Positions 61,991 to 64,000 of a stretch of DNA of 64,000 nucleotides are shown in pieces. Positions within the stretch are counted from its first letter, which is position 1, and each line of letters opens with the position of its first letter. Source of the stretch: Argentina anserina (taxonomy: Eukaryota > Streptophyta > Magnoliopsida > Rosales > Rosaceae); NCBI RefSeq assembly GCF_933775445.1, contig NC_065873.1, forward strand, positions 9,982,001 through 10,046,000. Reading direction: 5' to 3'. The notes under the pieces are model-generated. The model saw only the letters and a list, made by a program, of their open reading frames with translations. It did not search any database and was not told where the DNA came from. The translations under genes and the position numbers were made by a program.

Positions 61991-64000
61991 TGCGTATCTT
62001 TCCTATTCCAATTGTGTATCTTTACATCGTTTGCGTATCTTTACTTTTCCAATTGTGTATCTTTACATCGTTTGCGTATCTTTACTATTCCAATTGTGTA
62101 TCTTTACATCGTTTGCGTATCTTTACTATTCCAATTGTGTATTTTTTCATTTCTCGTTTGAGTATCTTTCTGTAAGGCTTTGTGATGCGAGTTTCTATTG
62201 AATTTGAGAGTTTTGCAAGTGTGGGAGTGTGTTTCTTTCAAACTGAGTATCTTTACATCGTTTGCGTATCTTTACTATTCCAATTATGTATCTTTTCATT
62301 TCTCGTATCTTTACTATTCCAATTGTGTATCTTTACATCGTTTGAGTATCTTTCTGTAAGGCTTTGTAATGCGAGTTTCTATTGAATTTGAGAGTTTTGC
62401 AAGTGTGGGAGTGTGTTTCTTTCAAACTGAGTATCTTTACATCGTTTGCGTATCTTTACTATTCCAATTGTGTATCTTTTCATTTCTCGTATCTTTACTA
62501 TTCCAATTGTGTATCTTTTCATTTCTCGTTTGAGTATCTTTCTGTAAGGCTTTCTGATGCGAGTTTCTATTGAATTTGAGAGTTTTGCAAGTGTGGGAGT
62601 GTGTTTCTTTCAAACTGAGTATCTTTACATCGTTTGCGTATCTTTACTATTCCAATTGTGTATCTTTACTATTCCAATTGTGTATATTTTCATTTCTCGT
62701 TTGAGTATCTTTATGTAAGGCTTCTGATGCGAGTTTCTATTGTATTTAAGAGTTTTGCAAGTGTGGGAGTGTGTTTCTTTCAAACTGAGTATCTTTACAT
62801 CGTTTGCGTATCTTTACTATTCCAATTGTGTATCTTTTCATTTCTCGTTTGAGTATCTTTCTGTAAGGCTTTCTGATGCGAGTTTCTATTGAATTTGAGA
62901 GTTTTGCAAGTGTGGGAGTGTGTTTCTTTCAAACTGAGTATCTTTACATAGTTTGCGTATCTTTACTATTCCAATTGTGTATCTTTACATCGTTTGCGTA
63001 TCTTTACTTTTCCAATTGTGTATCTTTACATCGTTTGCGTATCTTTACTATTCCAATTGTGTATTTTTTCATTTCTCGTTTGAGTATCTTTCTGTAAGGC
63101 TTTGTGATGCGAGTTTCTATTGAATTTGAGAGTTTTGCAAGTGTGGGAGTGTGTTTCTTTCAAACTGAGTATCTTTACATCGTTTGCGTATCTTTACTAT
63201 TCCAATTGTGTATCTTTTCATTTCTCGTTTGAGTATCTTTCTGTAAGGCTTCTGATGCGAGTTTCTATTGTATTTGAGAGTTTTGCAAGTGTGGGAGTGT
63301 GTTTCTTTCAAACTGAGTATCTTTACATCGTTTGCGTATCTTTACTATTCCAATTGTGTATCTTTACATCGTTTGCGTATCTTTACTATTCCAATTGTGT
63401 ATCTTTACATCGTTTGCGTATCTTTACTATTCCAATTGTGTATCTTTTCATTTCTCGTTTGAGTATCTTTCTGTAAGGCTTTGTGATGCGAGTTTCTATT
63501 GAATTTGAGAGTTTTGCAAGTGTGGGAGTGTGTTTCTTTCAAACTGAGTATCTTTACATCGTTTGCGTATCTTTACTATTCCAATTGTGTATCTTTTCAT
63601 TTCTCGTTTGAGTATCTTTCTGTAAGGCTTTCTGATGCGAGTTTCTATTGAATTTGAGAGTTTTGCAAGTGTGGGAGTGTGTTTCTTTCAAACTGAGTAT
63701 CTTTACATCGTTTGCGTATCTTTACTATTCCAATTGTGTATCTTTACATCGTTTGAGTATCTTTCTGTAAGGCTTTCTGATGCGAGTTTCTATTGAATTT
63801 GAGAGTTTTGCAAGTGTGGGAGTGTGTTTCTTTCAAACTGAGTATCTTTACATCGTTTGCGTATCTTTACTATTCCAATTGTGTATCTTTACTATTCCAA
63901 TTGTGTATCTTTTCATTTCTCGTTTGAGTATCTTTATGTAAGGCTTCTGATGCGAGTTTCTATTGTATTTAAGAGTTTTGCAAGTGTGGGAGTGTGTTTC

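Larger units (their letters stand above)
36446..64000 (+). repeat. Modular satellite array, right block
   Basis: The satellite resumes after the truncated retroelement and runs to the window end, built from the same A, B, C and D modules in the same orientation. The first ~1.7 kb reproduces the left array from about 19220. The middle (about 39.5-51.8 kb) is highly homogenised into short higher-order repeats. From about 51.8 kb to 62 kb single-base variants are more frequent, for example GTAGCTTTA, ATCTTTCCATC and TTCTAATTG. The array is cut by the window edge. Confidence 0.97.

Noticed and set aside
1..64000. Telomere-type repeats, rDNA, tRNA genes or a CENP-B box
   Set aside because: No TTTAGGG runs, no rRNA-like or tRNA-like stretches, and no CENP-B box pattern were seen in the satellite or the retroelement.

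Overview
The window looks like heterochromatin from a plant nuclear genome, probably a eudicot. No host gene, tRNA or rRNA was recognised. About 50 kb of the 64 kb is one tandem satellite family. The remaining ~13.9 kb is one Ty3/gypsy LTR retrotransposon inserted into the satellite, plus a truncated second copy of it. The plant assignment rests on a primer-binding site matching initiator-Met tRNA, a polypurine tract and pol remnants typical of plant chromoviruses (best fit the Tekay/Del type), and low GC outside the LTR leader. I cannot name a species.

Layout: satellite 1-21929; complete LTR element 21930-31746 with target-site duplication ATTGA; a 615-bp satellite island 31747-32361; a 3'-truncated copy of the element (LTR plus the first 985 bp of the interior) 32362-36451; satellite 36446-64000. 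Every satellite unit has the same orientation, and both elements are also on the plus strand.

The satellite is modular. Nearly every module begins with GTATCTTT: A (19 bp, ends ACATCGTTTGC), B (22 bp, ends CCAATTGT), C (23 bp, ends TTCTCGTTTGA) and D (84 bp, containing GATGCGAGTTTCTATTG). A full unit is D + n(A+B) + C with n from 1 to 4, giving unit lengths near 148, 189, 230 and 271 bp. Variants carry an extra B (22 bp) or B+C (39 bp). These unit types are arranged into higher-order repeats with periods of 1719, 2103, 1984 (1075+909), 1397 and 1158 bp. Larger duplications have offsets of 5235, 10552 and 17226 bp.

The retrotransposon has 3105-bp LTRs that look identical in all three copies. 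Its interior, however, is shrunken (3607 bp) and decayed: gag, protease, reverse transcriptase and integrase survive only as short frames broken by stops, frameshifts and deletions. This points to recent movement of an already defective, non-autonomous element. The truncated copy sits at exactly the same satellite base with the same unit upstream. It is best read as a recombination or duplication product of the array rather than an independent insertion. Its right end joins satellite through a 7-bp microhomology.

The LTR carries unusual structure: GC-rich hairpins, nine TACGTA-based hairpin repeats, and four 27-bp hairpins with 8-bp stems, one of which shows a compensatory base-pair change.
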